From positions 3,414,001 to 3,478,000 of the forward strand of contig NZ_CP022961.1 in the NCBI RefSeq assembly GCF_002285795.1: a stretch of DNA of 64,000 bases, in the 5' to 3' direction. The translations under genes were made by a program, and so were the position numbers. Below the pieces are notes generated by a model. It saw only the letters and a program-made list of their open reading frames with translations, did not search any database and was not told the DNA's origin. This document shows, in pieces, positions 33,193-42,507 of this stretch (positions are counted from its first letter, which is position 1; the number at the start of each line of letters is the position of its first letter). The DNA comes from Plantactinospora sp. KBS50 (lineage in GTDB: Bacteria; Actinomycetota; Actinomycetes; Mycobacteriales; Micromonosporaceae).

Positions 33193-33776
33193 AGGCGGCG
33201 GGTGACCGCGTGCAGCGCCGCCAGCGCGTACCCGACGAGGATCGGGACGGTGACCGGCGCGACGAGCGTGCCGAGCAGCAGCACCAGGCTGCTCACCCCG
33301 ACGGCGGCCAGCCAGCGCGCCGGCCGGTCGGCGCACTGCCGGGCGACGGCGGTGGCCGCCGCCCGCCAGCCCCGGCCGTCGGTGTGACCCACCTCGACCA
33401 CGACCAGACCGACGTAGCCGGCCAGCAGCGCCGCGACGGCCCCGGTCAGGACCAGGACGGGCGGCCCGCCGGGTACGGCGCCGCCGGCCAGCCCGATCAG
33501 GTCGGCGGCCAGCAGCCCGGCGCCGGCCAGTGCGACCAGGCTCGCGCCGGCGCCCGGCAGCAGCGCCCGACGAAACCGGTCGATCGTGCGGTGCGCCGGC
33601 GGCCAGCTTCCGGTGTCCAGCCAGTCTCGCAGGGCGGCGCTGGCCGTGCCGGCGGCCGCCGCGGCGCTCAGCAGCGGCAGGGCGGCGATGGTGAGCAGGA
33701 TGCCCAGCGTCGCCAGGTCGGTGGCGTCCCGGGTGATGTCCCGCCAGTCCCGCCGGTCGGTCGCCTCCACGGTCAT
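33168..33776 (-). CDS. DUF624 (YesL-like) membrane protein
   Basis: A 202-residue protein with four to five hydrophobic helices (for example TLGILLTIAALPLLSAAAAAG and SSLVLLLGTLVAPVTVPILV). DUF624/YesL proteins are encoded with ABC transporters for plant-polysaccharide oligosaccharides in many Gram-positives, such as the rhamnogalacturonan locus of Bacillus subtilis. Their role is unknown; a transporter accessory function is suspected. It starts 4 bp after the permease gene stop. Confidence 0.75.
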   Translation of the reverse strand: MTVEATDRRDWRDITRDATDLATLGILLTIAALPLLSAAAAAGTASAALRDWLDTGSWPPAHRTIDRFRRALLPGAGASLVALAGAGLLAADLIGLAGGAVPGGPPVLVLTGAVAALLAGYVGLVVVEVGHTDGRGWRAAATAVARQCADRPARWLAAVGVSSLVLLLGTLVAPVTVPILVGYALAALHAVTRRLSRTEKLQ

Positions 33777-33780
33777 CGGC

Positions 33781-34694
33781 TCAACCCTTGATCCCGCTGG
33801 TGTTGATGCCCTCGACGAGCATCCGTTGGAACGCGACGAAGAACAGGAAGACCGGCAGCAGCGAGAGCACGGACATGGCGAACATCGGCCCGATGGAACT
33901 CTGGCCGGTGGAGTCGATGAACAGGGTCAGCGCCACCGGAACGGTGTAGTCCGGCAACTGGGACAGGTAGACCAGTTGGCGGAAGAAGTCGTTCCAGGTC
34001 CAGATGAAGGTGAAGATGGCGGTGGTGACCAGCGCCGGCCGGCTCAGCGGCAGGATGACGTGCCGGAAGATGCCGTACGCGTTGGCGCCGTCGATCTTCG
34101 CGGCCTCGTCCAGTTCGCGCGGGATGCCGCGCATGAACTGCACCATGAGGAACACGAAGAACGCGTCGGTGGCCAGGAAGTGCGGGATCAGCAGCGGCAG
34201 GTAGGGCCACTGCGCGCCGACCAGGCCGAGGGTGCGGAACAGGATGTACTGCGGCACGATCAGCACGTGTCCGGGCAGCAGCAGGGTGCCGATCATGATG
34301 GTGAACCAGACCCCGCGCAGCCGGAACCGCAGCCGGGCCAGCGCGTACGCCGCGAGCAGGCAGGAGACCGCGTTGCCCAGCACGGCGAGCACGCTGACCA
34401 GCGCGCTGTTGAAGAAGAACCGGCCGAAGCTGACGTCGAAGTTGGTCCACCCTGCGAGTAGTTGCCCGGGGTGAACTTCTGCGGCAGCAGCCCGATGTTG
34501 TTGACGATCTCCGCCTGTGACTTCACCGAGGCGCCGAGCATCCACACCAGCGGGTAGAGCACCACGGCCAGGATGGCGATCAGGATGACCAGCCGGACCG
34601 CCTGCCGGCGGCGCAGGCTGGCCCGGCGGCGGTCGGCGGTCCGGGCCGGTCCGGTGCCGGTCGGCGGTGGACCGGCGACGCGCAGCGTGGTCAT
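33781..34694 (-). CDS. Sugar ABC transporter permease (MalG type), frameshifted
   Basis: Second permease of a CUT1-type importer. The N-terminal part (MTTLRVAG..., one helix LVILIAILAVVLYPLVWMLG) and the rest (VSFGRFFFNSALVSV to SGIKG) are in two frames that meet at about 34453. One added G in the GGG run gives a continuous NYSQGWTNFDVSFG. The EAA loop ELDEAAKIDGANAYGIFRHVILPLSRP, which contacts the ATPase, is intact. Six helices are expected. The ATPase subunit is not encoded here and is probably a shared MsiK-like protein elsewhere. The ATG overlaps the upstream permease stop. Confidence 0.85.
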
Positions 34695-35668
34695 GAGTTC
34701 GTCCCGTCGGAGTAGTGCACCCAGAACCGCCCGGTGGAGAAGAAGACCGCGGTGATCACGCTGACGGCGATCAGGAAGACCCAGGCCATCGCCGAGGCGT
34801 AGCCCATCTCCAGGTTGGTGAAGCCGGACACGTAGAGCTTGAGCGTGTACATCAGGGTCGAGTCGACCGGGCCGCCGGTGCCGCGGCTGACCACGAAGGC
34901 CGCCGTGAAGCCCTGGAAGCCGTGGATCGTCTCCAGCACCAGGTTGAAGAAGATGACCGGGGAGAGCATCGGCAGCGTCACGTGGAAGAACTGGCGGGAC
35001 CGGCCCGCGCCGTCCACCGCGGCCGCCTCGTACAGCTCGGTCGGCACCTGCTTCAGCCCGGCCAGGAAGATCACCATGGGTGCGCCGAACTGCCAGATGG
35101 CCAGCGCCATGAGGGTCTCCAGCGCCCAGTCCGGGTCGTTCACCCACGGCTGCCCCTGGATGCCGAACAGGCCGAGGAACGAGTTCACCGCGCCGTCCCC
35201 GCTGAACATGCTGCGCCACACGATGGCCAGCGCCACGCTGCCGCCCAGCAGCGACGGCAGGTAGAACAGGCCGCGGAACAGCCCGACCCCGCGCCACGCC
35301 TTGTTCAGCAGCAGCGCCACGCCGAGCGCGGCGGCCAGCTTCAGCGGCACGGCCACCAGGGCGAACGTCACGGTGACCCGGACGGCGTGCCAGTACGCCG
35401 GGTCGGCGGTGAACATCCGGCGGTAGTTGGCCAGCCCCACCCACTCGACCTCCGACCACGGGGTCAGCACGTCGTAGTTGGTGAAGCTCAGGTAGAGCGA
35501 CAGCAGCATCGGGATCGCCGTGATGCCCAGCAGACCGAGCAACCAGGGCGACAGGAAGACGTACCCGGCCAGACCCTCGCCTCCGGCGCCCGGTCCGGAC
35601 CGCTTGCGGGCGGTCCGGACCGGGCGCGGGGCGCGGTGGATCTGCTCGGGCGCCGTGGTCACGGCCAC
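34691..35668 (-). CDS. Sugar ABC transporter permease (MalF/UgpA type)
   Basis: First permease, 325 residues and six helices, starting with a basic cytoplasmic tail and GYVFLSPWLLGLLGITAIPMLLSLYLS. The EAA motif ELYEAAAVDGAGRSRQFFHVTLPMLSP is complete. With the binding protein and the second permease it forms an importer for a sugar. The genetic setting (pectate lyases, uronate catabolism, LacI regulator) points to oligogalacturonides or uronates. Confidence 0.9.
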   Translation of the reverse strand: MAVTTAPEQIHRAPRPVRTARKRSGPGAGGEGLAGYVFLSPWLLGLLGITAIPMLLSLYLSFTNYDVLTPWSEVEWVGLANYRRMFTADPAYWHAVRVTVTFALVAVPLKLAAALGVALLLNKAWRGVGLFRGLFYLPSLLGGSVALAIVWRSMFSGDGAVNSFLGLFGIQGQPWVNDPDWALETLMALAIWQFGAPMVIFLAGLKQVPTELYEAAAVDGAGRSRQFFHVTLPMLSPVIFFNLVLETIHGFQGFTAAFVVSRGTGGPVDSTLMYTLKLYVSGFTNLEMGYASAMAWVFLIAVSVITAVFFSTGRFWVHYSDGTNS

Positions 35669-35702
35669 GAGCGGGCTCCTCTCCGCGGCGATATCACGCC
35701 GG

Positions 35703-37046
35703 TCAGGCGATGGCTGCCTGGCAGGCGGCCATGAACTGCTCCGCCGCCTCCGCCGAGCTGGACCGGCCGAACTGGGCCTCCTCGGCCGCCTTGAGCAGCT
35801 CGGACCGGATCGTGCTGTGTCCCTTGAGCGGCACCTGCGGCGCCTGGCCGAACTTTCCGGCCATCTCCGTCTCGAACTGGATGGACAGCTTCATCGCCGG
35901 GTCGTCGACCGAGTCGGCGATCTGCTGGCGCAGGTCCAGGTTGGACGGCAGGCCACGGTCGGTGCCGAGGATCTTCACGGCCTCCGGGTCGTTGACCAGG
36001 AAGTCGATCACGTCCGCCGCCGCGTCCTTGTGCTTGCTGCCCTTGAACACCGAGTAGTACATGGACGCCCGCGCCCACTGGCCGCTCGGGTCGCCCGGGT
36101 AGGCCACCACGCCCAGTTCGTTGTTGGTGTTCTTCTTCAGCTCGGGCAGCTGGTTGGCCCAGACCCAGGAGGTGTCCGCCTTGCCGGTGACCACGAGCTG
36201 CGTCGTGACGTCGGTGGCGTTGCCCTCGTGGATCACGTCGGGGCTGGGGGTGGCCTTCTTGTCCCGGGCACCCTTCCACAGGTCGAACCAGGCCGTGACG
36301 TCCGCCGCGGTGAACCCGAGGGACGTGCCCTGGTAGAGGTCCTTGCCCTGCTGGCGCAGCCACACCCAGAACGCCTTGTAGTCCGCGCTCGGGTCCTGGG
36401 TTCCCGGCACCCCGGTCTTGGCGGTGACCTGCTGCGCCCAGGCGATGTGCTCCTCCCAGCTCATTCCGGTGGTCGGCTCGGGCAGGCCGTTCTTGGTCAG
36501 CAGCGTCTTGTCGTACACCAGGCCCTGGGTGTTCTCGCCGGACGCGATCCCGGCGAGCTTGCCGTCGACCACGCCGTACTTCCAGAGGCTCTCCGGGAAC
36601 TTGCTGGTGTCGATCTTCCCGCTCTGCTGGAGGCTGGTGAGGTCGAGGGTCGCGTTGCGGGACGCGTACTCGGTCAGATAGTTGTCGTCGATCTGGAAGA
36701 TGTCCGGCGCGCCGCCGCCGGCGACCAGGGTGGCCAGCTTGTCGAAGTAGCCCTTGTTGGCCTGCCAGGTCTTCTCGAAGGTGACGTTCGGGTGCTTCTG
36801 GGTGTAGAGGGCGAGGGCGTCCTCGGTCAGCTTGGCCCGCGCGTCACCGCCCCACCAGAAGATCGAGATCTTCACGGGGGCGTTCGGGTCGTCGCTGGAG
36901 TCGTCACCGCCGCAGGCGGCGGCGCCGAAGGTCAGCGGCGCGGCGATCAGGGTGGCGGCGACCAGGCTCAGCAGCCGCCGGCGGGGTAGGGCGGTACGGT
37001 GGTTGGCGGCGGGTGGATCCGCCGGTGTGGTCGGTTCGGCGTACAT
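35703..37046 (-). CDS. Extracellular sugar-binding lipoprotein of the ABC importer
   Basis: A 447-residue family 1 solute-binding protein. The N-terminus has a twin-arginine-like RRR and a hydrophobic stretch leading to the lipobox AAAC (Cys about residue 45), so it is anchored to the membrane outer face. The mature part begins APVKISIFWWGGDARAKLTEDAL. It contains APDIFQIDDNYLTEYA, a hinge region of the CUT1 class. GAGG lies upstream of the ATG at 37046. It starts 20 bp after the LacI gene, so it shares that transcript. Confidence 0.92.
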   Translation of the reverse strand: MYAEPTTPADPPAANHRTALPRRRLLSLVAATLIAAPLTFGAAACGGDDSSDDPNAPVKISIFWWGGDARAKLTEDALALYTQKHPNVTFEKTWQANKGYFDKLATLVAGGGAPDIFQIDDNYLTEYASRNATLDLTSLQQSGKIDTSKFPESLWKYGVVDGKLAGIASGENTQGLVYDKTLLTKNGLPEPTTGMSWEEHIAWAQQVTAKTGVPGTQDPSADYKAFWVWLRQQGKDLYQGTSLGFTAADVTAWFDLWKGARDKKATPSPDVIHEGNATDVTTQLVVTGKADTSWVWANQLPELKKNTNNELGVVAYPGDPSGQWARASMYYSVFKGSKHKDAAADVIDFLVNDPEAVKILGTDRGLPSNLDLRQQIADSVDDPAMKLSIQFETEMAGKFGQAPQVPLKGHSTIRSELLKAAEEAQFGRSSSAEAAEQFMAACQAAIA

Positions 37047-37066
37047 CTGCGCTCACTCCTCGGGCA

Positions 37067-38206
37067 TTAGGAGGCGACGACCGTCCCGGCGGTCGCCGTC
37101 GTGGTGCCCGGGTCCGCAGTGGGATGCGGACCCGGGCCGGCGGCGGTGGTCCGGATGCCGGGTCGGTCGGTCGCGGCGGCCGGGCCTGGCCCGGTCGATT
37201 CGCGGATAACCAGCTCCGTCTGGAGCGTCACCTGTGCGGTGGTGCGCCGGTCGTCGCCGGCTGTTCCCCTGCCCCCGGCACGTCCGCCGCGACTGCCGGC
37301 GGGCGCATCGTGTTGCAGGAGCATGTCGACGGCCGTCCGGCCGGCGACCGCGGTCGGGGTGGCCACGGTCGTCAGCTTGGGTCGGGTGAGGCGGCTCAGC
37401 GCGATGTCGTCGATGCCGACGACGCTGACGTCCCGCGGTACCCGCATTCCGATGGCGTCCAGCCCTTCGATCAGGCCGATCGCCATCAGGTCGTTGTAGG
37501 CCAGTACGGCGGTGGCCCCGCACCGGCGGACCTGCTCGGCCAGGGCGCCACCGCTGCTCTCGGTGGGGGTGTTCGGGCCGATCACGGTCAGGGTCGCGCC
37601 GCCGGAGCGGGCCGCGGCGCTGGCCGCGCGGCGGATCTCCCGGCTGGTCCAGGAGCCGCGCGGACCGGCCAGCAGCGCGAGGTCCCGGTGGCCGAGGCCG
37701 AGCAGGTGTTCCACGGCCAGCCGGGCGCCCTGGCCGTTGTCCATCACCACCGTGGGCAGCCCGGTGATCTGGCGGTTTATCACCACCAGCGGGACCTCCC
37801 GGCTGAGCTGCTCGATGAGGCTGTTGCTCATCCGCGGGCTGCACAGCAGCACCCCGTCGACCTGCTTGGCCAGCGCGTGTACCAGTTCCTCCTCGGCCGC
37901 CGGGTCCTCGTTGGTGTCGGCGACGAAGACGTGGTAGTCGCGCTGCCGGGCCTGCCGCTCGGCAGCCTTGATCAGTGGCGGGAAGAACGGGTTGGCGATG
38001 TCGGCGATGATCAGGCCGATGTTGTGGGTGCGGCCGGTGATCAGCGCCCGGGCCGCCCGGTTGGGGCGGTAGCCGAGGCTCTCCGCGCAGGCCAGCACCC
38101 GGCTGCGGGTGTCGGGGTTGACCAGGTGCGGCGCGGAGAACGTCCGGGACACGGTGGAGATGTGCACGCCGGAGGCCCGCGCGACGTCCCGGATGGTGGC
38201 TGGCAC
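37067..38206 (-). CDS. LacI-family transcriptional regulator
   Basis: A 379-residue repressor. The helix-turn-helix is at the extreme N-terminus (ATIRDVARASGVHISTVSRTFSAPHLVNPDTR) followed by the hinge GYRPNRAARALI. The sugar-binding core includes IGLIIADIANPFFPPLIKAAE and VVGIDDIALSRLTRPKLTTV. The C-terminal 50 residues are a Thr/Pro/Gly-rich extension beyond the usual family end. The GTG at 38206 is supported by AAGGGA six bases upstream and by homologous N-termini. It heads the transport/catabolic operon, and its own promoter contains a LacI-type operator, so it probably represses itself and both operons. Confidence 0.92.
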   Translation of the reverse strand: MPATIRDVARASGVHISTVSRTFSAPHLVNPDTRSRVLACAESLGYRPNRAARALITGRTHNIGLIIADIANPFFPPLIKAAERQARQRDYHVFVADTNEDPAAEEELVHALAKQVDGVLLCSPRMSNSLIEQLSREVPLVVINRQITGLPTVVMDNGQGARLAVEHLLGLGHRDLALLAGPRGSWTSREIRRAASAAARSGGATLTVIGPNTPTESSGGALAEQVRRCGATAVLAYNDLMAIGLIEGLDAIGMRVPRDVSVVGIDDIALSRLTRPKLTTVATPTAVAGRTAVDMLLQHDAPAGSRGGRAGGRGTAGDDRRTTAQVTLQTELVIRESTGPGPAAATDRPGIRTTAAGPGPHPTADPGTTTATAGTVVAS

Positions 38207-38254
38207 ACGAGGTCCCTTCAACGGCGGGCAGGTCGTTCCCGCAAGGTGCCAGCA

Positions 38255-38283
38255 ATTAATGCAAACGATTGTGCCCATGTCAA
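38255..38283 (-). promoter_or_regulatory. Promoter of the LacI operon with operator in the spacer
   Basis: On the minus strand TTGACA (38278-38283) and ATTAAT (38255-38260) are separated by 17 bp. The spacer holds CAATCGTTTG (38262-38271), a near-palindrome matching the LacI operator style and the stronger site at 38409-38428. A bound repressor would lie between the two hexamers. Confidence 0.75.
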
Positions 38284-38321
38284 CGGCCGTCGATTACATC
38301 AAGGTTGCGGCGAGGGTACGG

Positions 38322-38334
38322 TGAAGCGCTTACA
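38322..38334. promoter_or_regulatory. Additional LacI-type half-palindrome
   Basis: TGAAGCGCTTACA contains the eight-base palindrome AAGCGCTT, a core common to actinobacterial LacI-family operators. It sits midway between the two divergent promoters, where it could support looping. Confidence 0.35.
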
Positions 38335-38377
38335 TGCGGACGAAACCGGATCTATCAGGCCGGTTGTGTCCGCTCCG

Positions 38378-38428
38378 TTGACGAACCACCATCGATCGTG
38401 ATTACTTCGACTGCAAACGTTTGTAGTC
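38378..38428 (+). promoter_or_regulatory. Promoter and operator of the plus-strand uronate operon
   Basis: TTGACG (38378-38383) and ATTACT (38401-38406) are 17 bp apart. The 20-bp inverted repeat GACTGCAAACGTTTGTAGTC (38409-38428, one mismatched pair) follows immediately, covering the expected transcription start. This is the strongest LacI-type operator in the region and is 16 bp from the first ATG. Confidence 0.8.
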
Positions 38429-38443
38429 GAGAGGGGTTCACGG

Positions 38444-39772
38444 ATGCCGGCCAGTTCCCCCGGACGACGTCGGTACGCCGTCGTCGGCACCGGTGCCCGG
38501 GCCGAGATGTTCGTCCGCGCGCTGGTGGTGGACCACGCGGACCGCGCCGAACTGGTCGCGTTCGCCGATGTCAACCAGGCCCGGATGGACGCGCACAACC
38601 GCTGGCTGACCGACCTCGGTCGGCCGGCCGTGCCCACGTACCGGGCCGCCGACTTCGCCGCCATGCTGGACAAGGAGCGCGTCGACACCGTGCTGGTGAC
38701 GACGGTGGACCGGACGCACGACGAGTACATCGTCGCCGCGGTCCGGGCCGGCCGCGACGTCGTGACCGAGAAGCCGATGACGGTGGACGTGCCGCGCTGC
38801 CGGCGCATCCTCGACGCGGTCGCCGAGACCGGCGCCCAGGTGTCGGTCGCCTTCAACTACCGGTACAACCCGCTGCACGAGGCGGTCCGCGCCACCCTCG
38901 CCGCGGGCGAGATCGGCGAGATCGGCTCGGTGCACTTCGAATGGCTGCTGGACGTCCGGCACGGCGCGGACTACTTCCGCCGCTGGCACCGGGACCGGGC
39001 CAACTCCGGCGGACTGCTCGTGCACAAGGCCGGCCACCACTTCGACCTGGTGAACTGGTGGCTGGACAGCGTGCCCGAGCGGGTCTACGCCGAGGGTCGG
39101 CTGTTCTTCTACGGTCCGGCCGGCCAGCGGCACGGCTACGCCCGCGACTACGACCGGGTGCACGGCTCCCCCGCCGCGCAGGATGACCCGTTCGCGCTGC
39201 GGCTGGCCGAGCATCCCCGGCTGCGGGAGCTGTACCTGGAGGCCGAGGGCGAGGACGGCTACCACCGGGACCAGAACGTCTTCGCGCCCGGCGTGACGAT
39301 CGAGGACGACATGGCGGTGCTGGTCCGCTACGCCAGCGGGGCCACCATGAGCTACCACCTCACCGCCTACGCGCCCTGGGAGGGCTACCGGGTGATGTTC
39401 AACGGCAGCCGGGGCCGGCTCGAACTGGAGGTGGCCGAGAGCACCCACGTCAGCCCGGCCGCCGCCGGTGCGCTCAAGGGTGCCGCGCTGCACGGTGCCG
39501 AGGCCGCCGCCGAGGAGGGATCGGCCACGCTCACCCTGCGCCCGTACTGGGCGCCGCCCCGCCAGATCCCGGTGGCCGGGCGTACCCGCTCCGGCCACGG
39601 CGGTGCCGACGCCCGGATGGCCCGGGTGCTCTTCGGCGGCGAGGCGGACCCGCACGGGCGCACCGCCACCGCCCGCGACGGCGCCCTCGCCCTGCTCACC
39701 GGCCTGGCCGCCAATCAGTCCATGGCCACCGGCGAGGCCGTCCGGGTCGCCGACCTGCTCACCGTTGCCTGA
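38444..39772 (+). CDS. Gfo/Idh/MocA-family oxidoreductase (large form)
   Basis: A 442-residue sugar oxidoreductase. It has a Rossmann start YAVVGTGARAEMFVRAL, the EKP motif VVTEKPMTVD and the catalytic-region pattern LLVHKAGHHFDLVNWWL. The C-terminal extension (GYHRDQNVFAPGVTIEDDMAV) is typical of the longer forms found in plant-polysaccharide loci. The exact reaction is unknown; hydrolysis or epimerisation by redox chemistry is known for relatives. It is the first gene of the plus-strand operon, right behind the LacI operator, with GAGGGG ahead of the ATG. Confidence 0.88.
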   Translation: MPASSPGRRRYAVVGTGARAEMFVRALVVDHADRAELVAFADVNQARMDAHNRWLTDLGRPAVPTYRAADFAAMLDKERVDTVLVTTVDRTHDEYIVAAVRAGRDVVTEKPMTVDVPRCRRILDAVAETGAQVSVAFNYRYNPLHEAVRATLAAGEIGEIGSVHFEWLLDVRHGADYFRRWHRDRANSGGLLVHKAGHHFDLVNWWLDSVPERVYAEGRLFFYGPAGQRHGYARDYDRVHGSPAAQDDPFALRLAEHPRLRELYLEAEGEDGYHRDQNVFAPGVTIEDDMAVLVRYASGATMSYHLTAYAPWEGYRVMFNGSRGRLELEVAESTHVSPAAAGALKGAALHGAEAAAEEGSATLTLRPYWAPPRQIPVAGRTRSGHGGADARMARVLFGGEADPHGRTATARDGALALLTGLAANQSMATGEAVRVADLLTVA

Positions 39773-39790
39773 TCCGCGAGGAGACCATCC

Positions 39791-41221
39791 GTGCCCGCCG
39801 CCCCCGACCTGCTCCTGCCCGCCGAACCGAACCAGCGGGCCATCGCCCGGGACCTGTACGCGCTGGTGGCGGAGCGCCCGCTGATCTCGCCGCACGGGCA
39901 CGTCGACCCGGCCATCCTGGCCGACGACACGCCGTTCCCCGACCCGGCGCAGCTGCTCATCGTGCCCGACCACTACCTGACCCGGATGCTGCTCAGCCAG
40001 GGCGTGCCGCCGGCGGAACTCGGCGTGCCGAGCCGGGACGGCAGCCCGGTGGAGACCGACGGCCGGCGGATCTGGCGCCGGTTCGCCGAGCACTGGTACC
40101 TGTTCCGCGGCACCCCGTCCCGGCTCTGGCTGGAACGCACCTTCCGCACCGTGTTCGGGGTGGACACCGCGCTGTCGCCGCAGACCGCGGACCGCGTGTA
40201 CGACGAGATCGCCGACCGGCTGGCCGAGCCGGAGTTCCGGCCCCGGGCGCTGTTCGAGCGCTTCAACATCGAGGTGCTGGCCACCACCGAATCGCCGCTG
40301 GACGACCTGGGCCGGCACGCCAAGCTGGCGGCCGACGGCTGGGGTGGGCCGGGCGGTCGGGTGGTCACCACGTTCCGGCCGGACAACGTGGTGGACATGG
40401 AGTTCGACGGCTGGCAGGACAACGTGGCCCGACTCGGCGAGGTCGCCGGCACGGACACCATGGCCTACGAGGGCTACCTGGAGGCGCTGCGCCGGCGCCG
40501 GGAGGCGTTCATCGCCGCCGGCGCCACCAGCTCCGACCACGGCCATCCCACCGCCGGCACGCTGTCGCTGTCCGCCCGCGAGGCGGCCCAGCTGTACGAG
40601 CGGGGGCTGCGCGGCGGCGCCGACGCGGCCGACGCCGAGGCGTTCCGGGCGCACATGCTGCTGGAGTTCGCCCGGATGTCGCTGGAGGACGGGCTGGTGC
40701 TGCAACTGCACCCGGGCGCGGTCCGCAACCACAACCGGTGGTTGTACGCCCGGCACGGCCGGGACACCGGCGGCGACGTACCGCAGGCCACCGAGTACGT
40801 GCACGCGCTGGCGCCGCTGCTGGACGCGTACGGCAACGACCCCCGGCTGCGGGTGGTGCTGTACACCCTGGACGAGTACACCTTCAGCCGCGAGCTGGCG
40901 CCGCTGGCCGGCGGCTACGCCGCGCTCTATCTCGGCGCGCCCTGGTGGTTCCTGGACTCGCCGGAGGTGCTGCGCCGGTTCCGCGAGTCGGTGACCGAGA
41001 GCGCCGGCTTCTACAACACCGCCGGGTTCGTCGACGACACCCGGGCGTTCTGCTCCATCCCGGTCCGGCACGAGGTGGCCCGCCGGGTGGACGCCGGATT
41101 CCTGGCCCGGCTGGTCGCCGAGCACCGGCTGCCGCTGGACGAGGCCGCCGAGACCATCGTCGACCTCGCGTACCACCTGCCCCGCAAGGTCTTCCGGCTG
41201 GACGGGGAGGCGCACCGATGA
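39791..41221 (+). CDS. uxaC: Uronate (glucuronate/galacturonate) isomerase
   Basis: A 476-residue amidohydrolase-fold isomerase that converts D-glucuronate to D-fructuronate and D-galacturonate to D-tagaturonate. The N-terminal metal motif ISPHGHVD, then DHYLTRMLLSQG, the LFERFNIEVLATTESPLDDL segment and the C-terminal ESAGFYNTAGFVDDTRAFCSIPVRHEVARR are all family hallmarks. The GTG at 39791 follows GAGGAGA. The stop overlaps the next start by 4 bp (ATGA), so it is co-translated with the dehydratase. Confidence 0.94.
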   Translation: MPAAPDLLLPAEPNQRAIARDLYALVAERPLISPHGHVDPAILADDTPFPDPAQLLIVPDHYLTRMLLSQGVPPAELGVPSRDGSPVETDGRRIWRRFAEHWYLFRGTPSRLWLERTFRTVFGVDTALSPQTADRVYDEIADRLAEPEFRPRALFERFNIEVLATTESPLDDLGRHAKLAADGWGGPGGRVVTTFRPDNVVDMEFDGWQDNVARLGEVAGTDTMAYEGYLEALRRRREAFIAAGATSSDHGHPTAGTLSLSAREAAQLYERGLRGGADAADAEAFRAHMLLEFARMSLEDGLVLQLHPGAVRNHNRWLYARHGRDTGGDVPQATEYVHALAPLLDAYGNDPRLRVVLYTLDEYTFSRELAPLAGGYAALYLGAPWWFLDSPEVLRRFRESVTESAGFYNTAGFVDDTRAFCSIPVRHEVARRVDAGFLARLVAEHRLPLDEAAETIVDLAYHLPRKVFRLDGEAHR

Positions 41222-42507
41222 GCACCACCATCACCGCCGTGGACGTGCACGACGTCCGGTTCCCCACCGCCCGCGACGGCGACGGCTCCGACGCCATCAA
41301 CCGGGGCGACTACTCGGCCACGTACGTCGAGCTGCGCACCGACGCCGGGCCGACCGGCGCCGGCTTCACCTTCACCAACGGGCGCGGCAACGAGATCACC
41401 TGCGCGGCGGTCCACGCGCTCGCGCACCACGTGACCGGCCGGACGGTCGAGGAGATCGCCGCGGAGCCGGTGGCGTTCTGGCGGTCGCTCACCGCCGACG
41501 TGCAACTGCGCTGGCTGGGGCCGGAGAAGGGCGTCATCCACATGGCCGCCGGCGCGCTGGTGAACGCCGTGTGGGACCTGCGGGCCAAGCTCGCCGACCG
41601 GCCGCTGTGGCGGTTCCTGGCCGACCTGCCCACCGCGGAGCTGGTGGCGAACATCGACTTCCGGCACATCACCGACGCGCTCACCCCGGACGAGGCCGCC
41701 AGCATCCTGGACAAGGGGCTGATCGGGCTCGCCGACCGCTGCGCCGAACTGGACCGGGACGGCTTCCCCTCGTACACCACCTCGGTCGGCTGGCTCGGCT
41801 ACCCGGACGACAAGGTGCGGGCGCTGACCCGCGCCGCGTACGGGCAGGGCTGGCGGGCGATGAAGATGAAGGTCGGCGGCGAGCTGGCCGACGACCTGCG
41901 GCGGGCCCGGATCATCCGCGCGGAGATCGGCCCCGACGCGCTGCTGATGATGGACGCCAACCAGGTGTGGGACGTCGACGAGGCGATCGAGAAGATGGCC
42001 GTGCTGGCCGAGGTCGAACCGTACTGGATCGAGGAGCCCACGCACGCCGACGACGTGCTGGGGCACGCCCGGATCGCCCAGGCCGTCGCGCCGGTCCGGG
42101 TGGCCACCGGCGAGGTGGCGGCCAACCGGGTGATGTTCAAGCAGTTCCTCCAGGCCGGGGCGCTGGGGGTGATGCAGATCGACGCCTGCCGGGTCGCCGG
42201 GGTGAACGAGGTGCTCGCCGAGCTGCTGCTGGCGGCCAAGTTCGGCGTGCCGGTCTGCCCGCACGCCGGCGGGGTGGGGCTGTGCGAGTACGTGCAGCAC
42301 CTGGCGATCTTCGACTACCTGCGGGTGGGCACCGCCCTGACCGGCCGGATGGTCGAGTACGTCGATCATCTGCACGAGCACTTCGTCGACCCGGTGCGCA
42401 CCCGCGACGGCCGCTACCTGCTGCCCGACCAACCCGGTTACAGCAGCACGATGCGGCCGGAGTCCATCGCCCGGTTCTCCTTCCCGGACGGCCCGGCGTG
42501 GCGGTGA
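41218..42507 (+). CDS. Enolase-superfamily sugar-acid dehydratase (L-fuconate dehydratase-like)
   Basis: A 429-residue mandelate-racemase-type enolase-superfamily enzyme. Catalytic features are visible: MKMKVGG (Lys on the second strand), metal ligands in [19 protein letters not shown] and the following Glu in ATGEVAAN, and the His region [14 protein letters not shown]. These match L-fuconate dehydratase best. Between uronate isomerase and uronate reductase genes, it takes the place normally held by mannonate (UxuA) or altronate (UxaA) dehydratase, which are unrelated folds. It may act on an aldonate from the uronate route or on L-fuconate/L-galactonate; the sequence cannot decide. Confidence 0.85.
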   Translation: MSTTITAVDVHDVRFPTARDGDGSDAINRGDYSATYVELRTDAGPTGAGFTFTNGRGNEITCAAVHALAHHVTGRTVEEIAAEPVAFWRSLTADVQLRWLGPEKGVIHMAAGALVNAVWDLRAKLADRPLWRFLADLPTAELVANIDFRHITDALTPDEAASILDKGLIGLADRCAELDRDGFPSYTTSVGWLGYPDDKVRALTRAAYGQGWRAMKMKVGGELADDLRRARIIRAEIGPDALLMMDANQVWDVDEAIEKMAVLAEVEPYWIEEPTHADDVLGHARIAQAVAPVRVATGEVAANRVMFKQFLQAGALGVMQIDACRVAGVNEVLAELLLAAKFGVPVCPHAGGVGLCEYVQHLAIFDYLRVGTALTGRMVEYVDHLHEHFVDPVRTRDGRYLLPDQPGYSSTMRPESIARFSFPDGPAWR

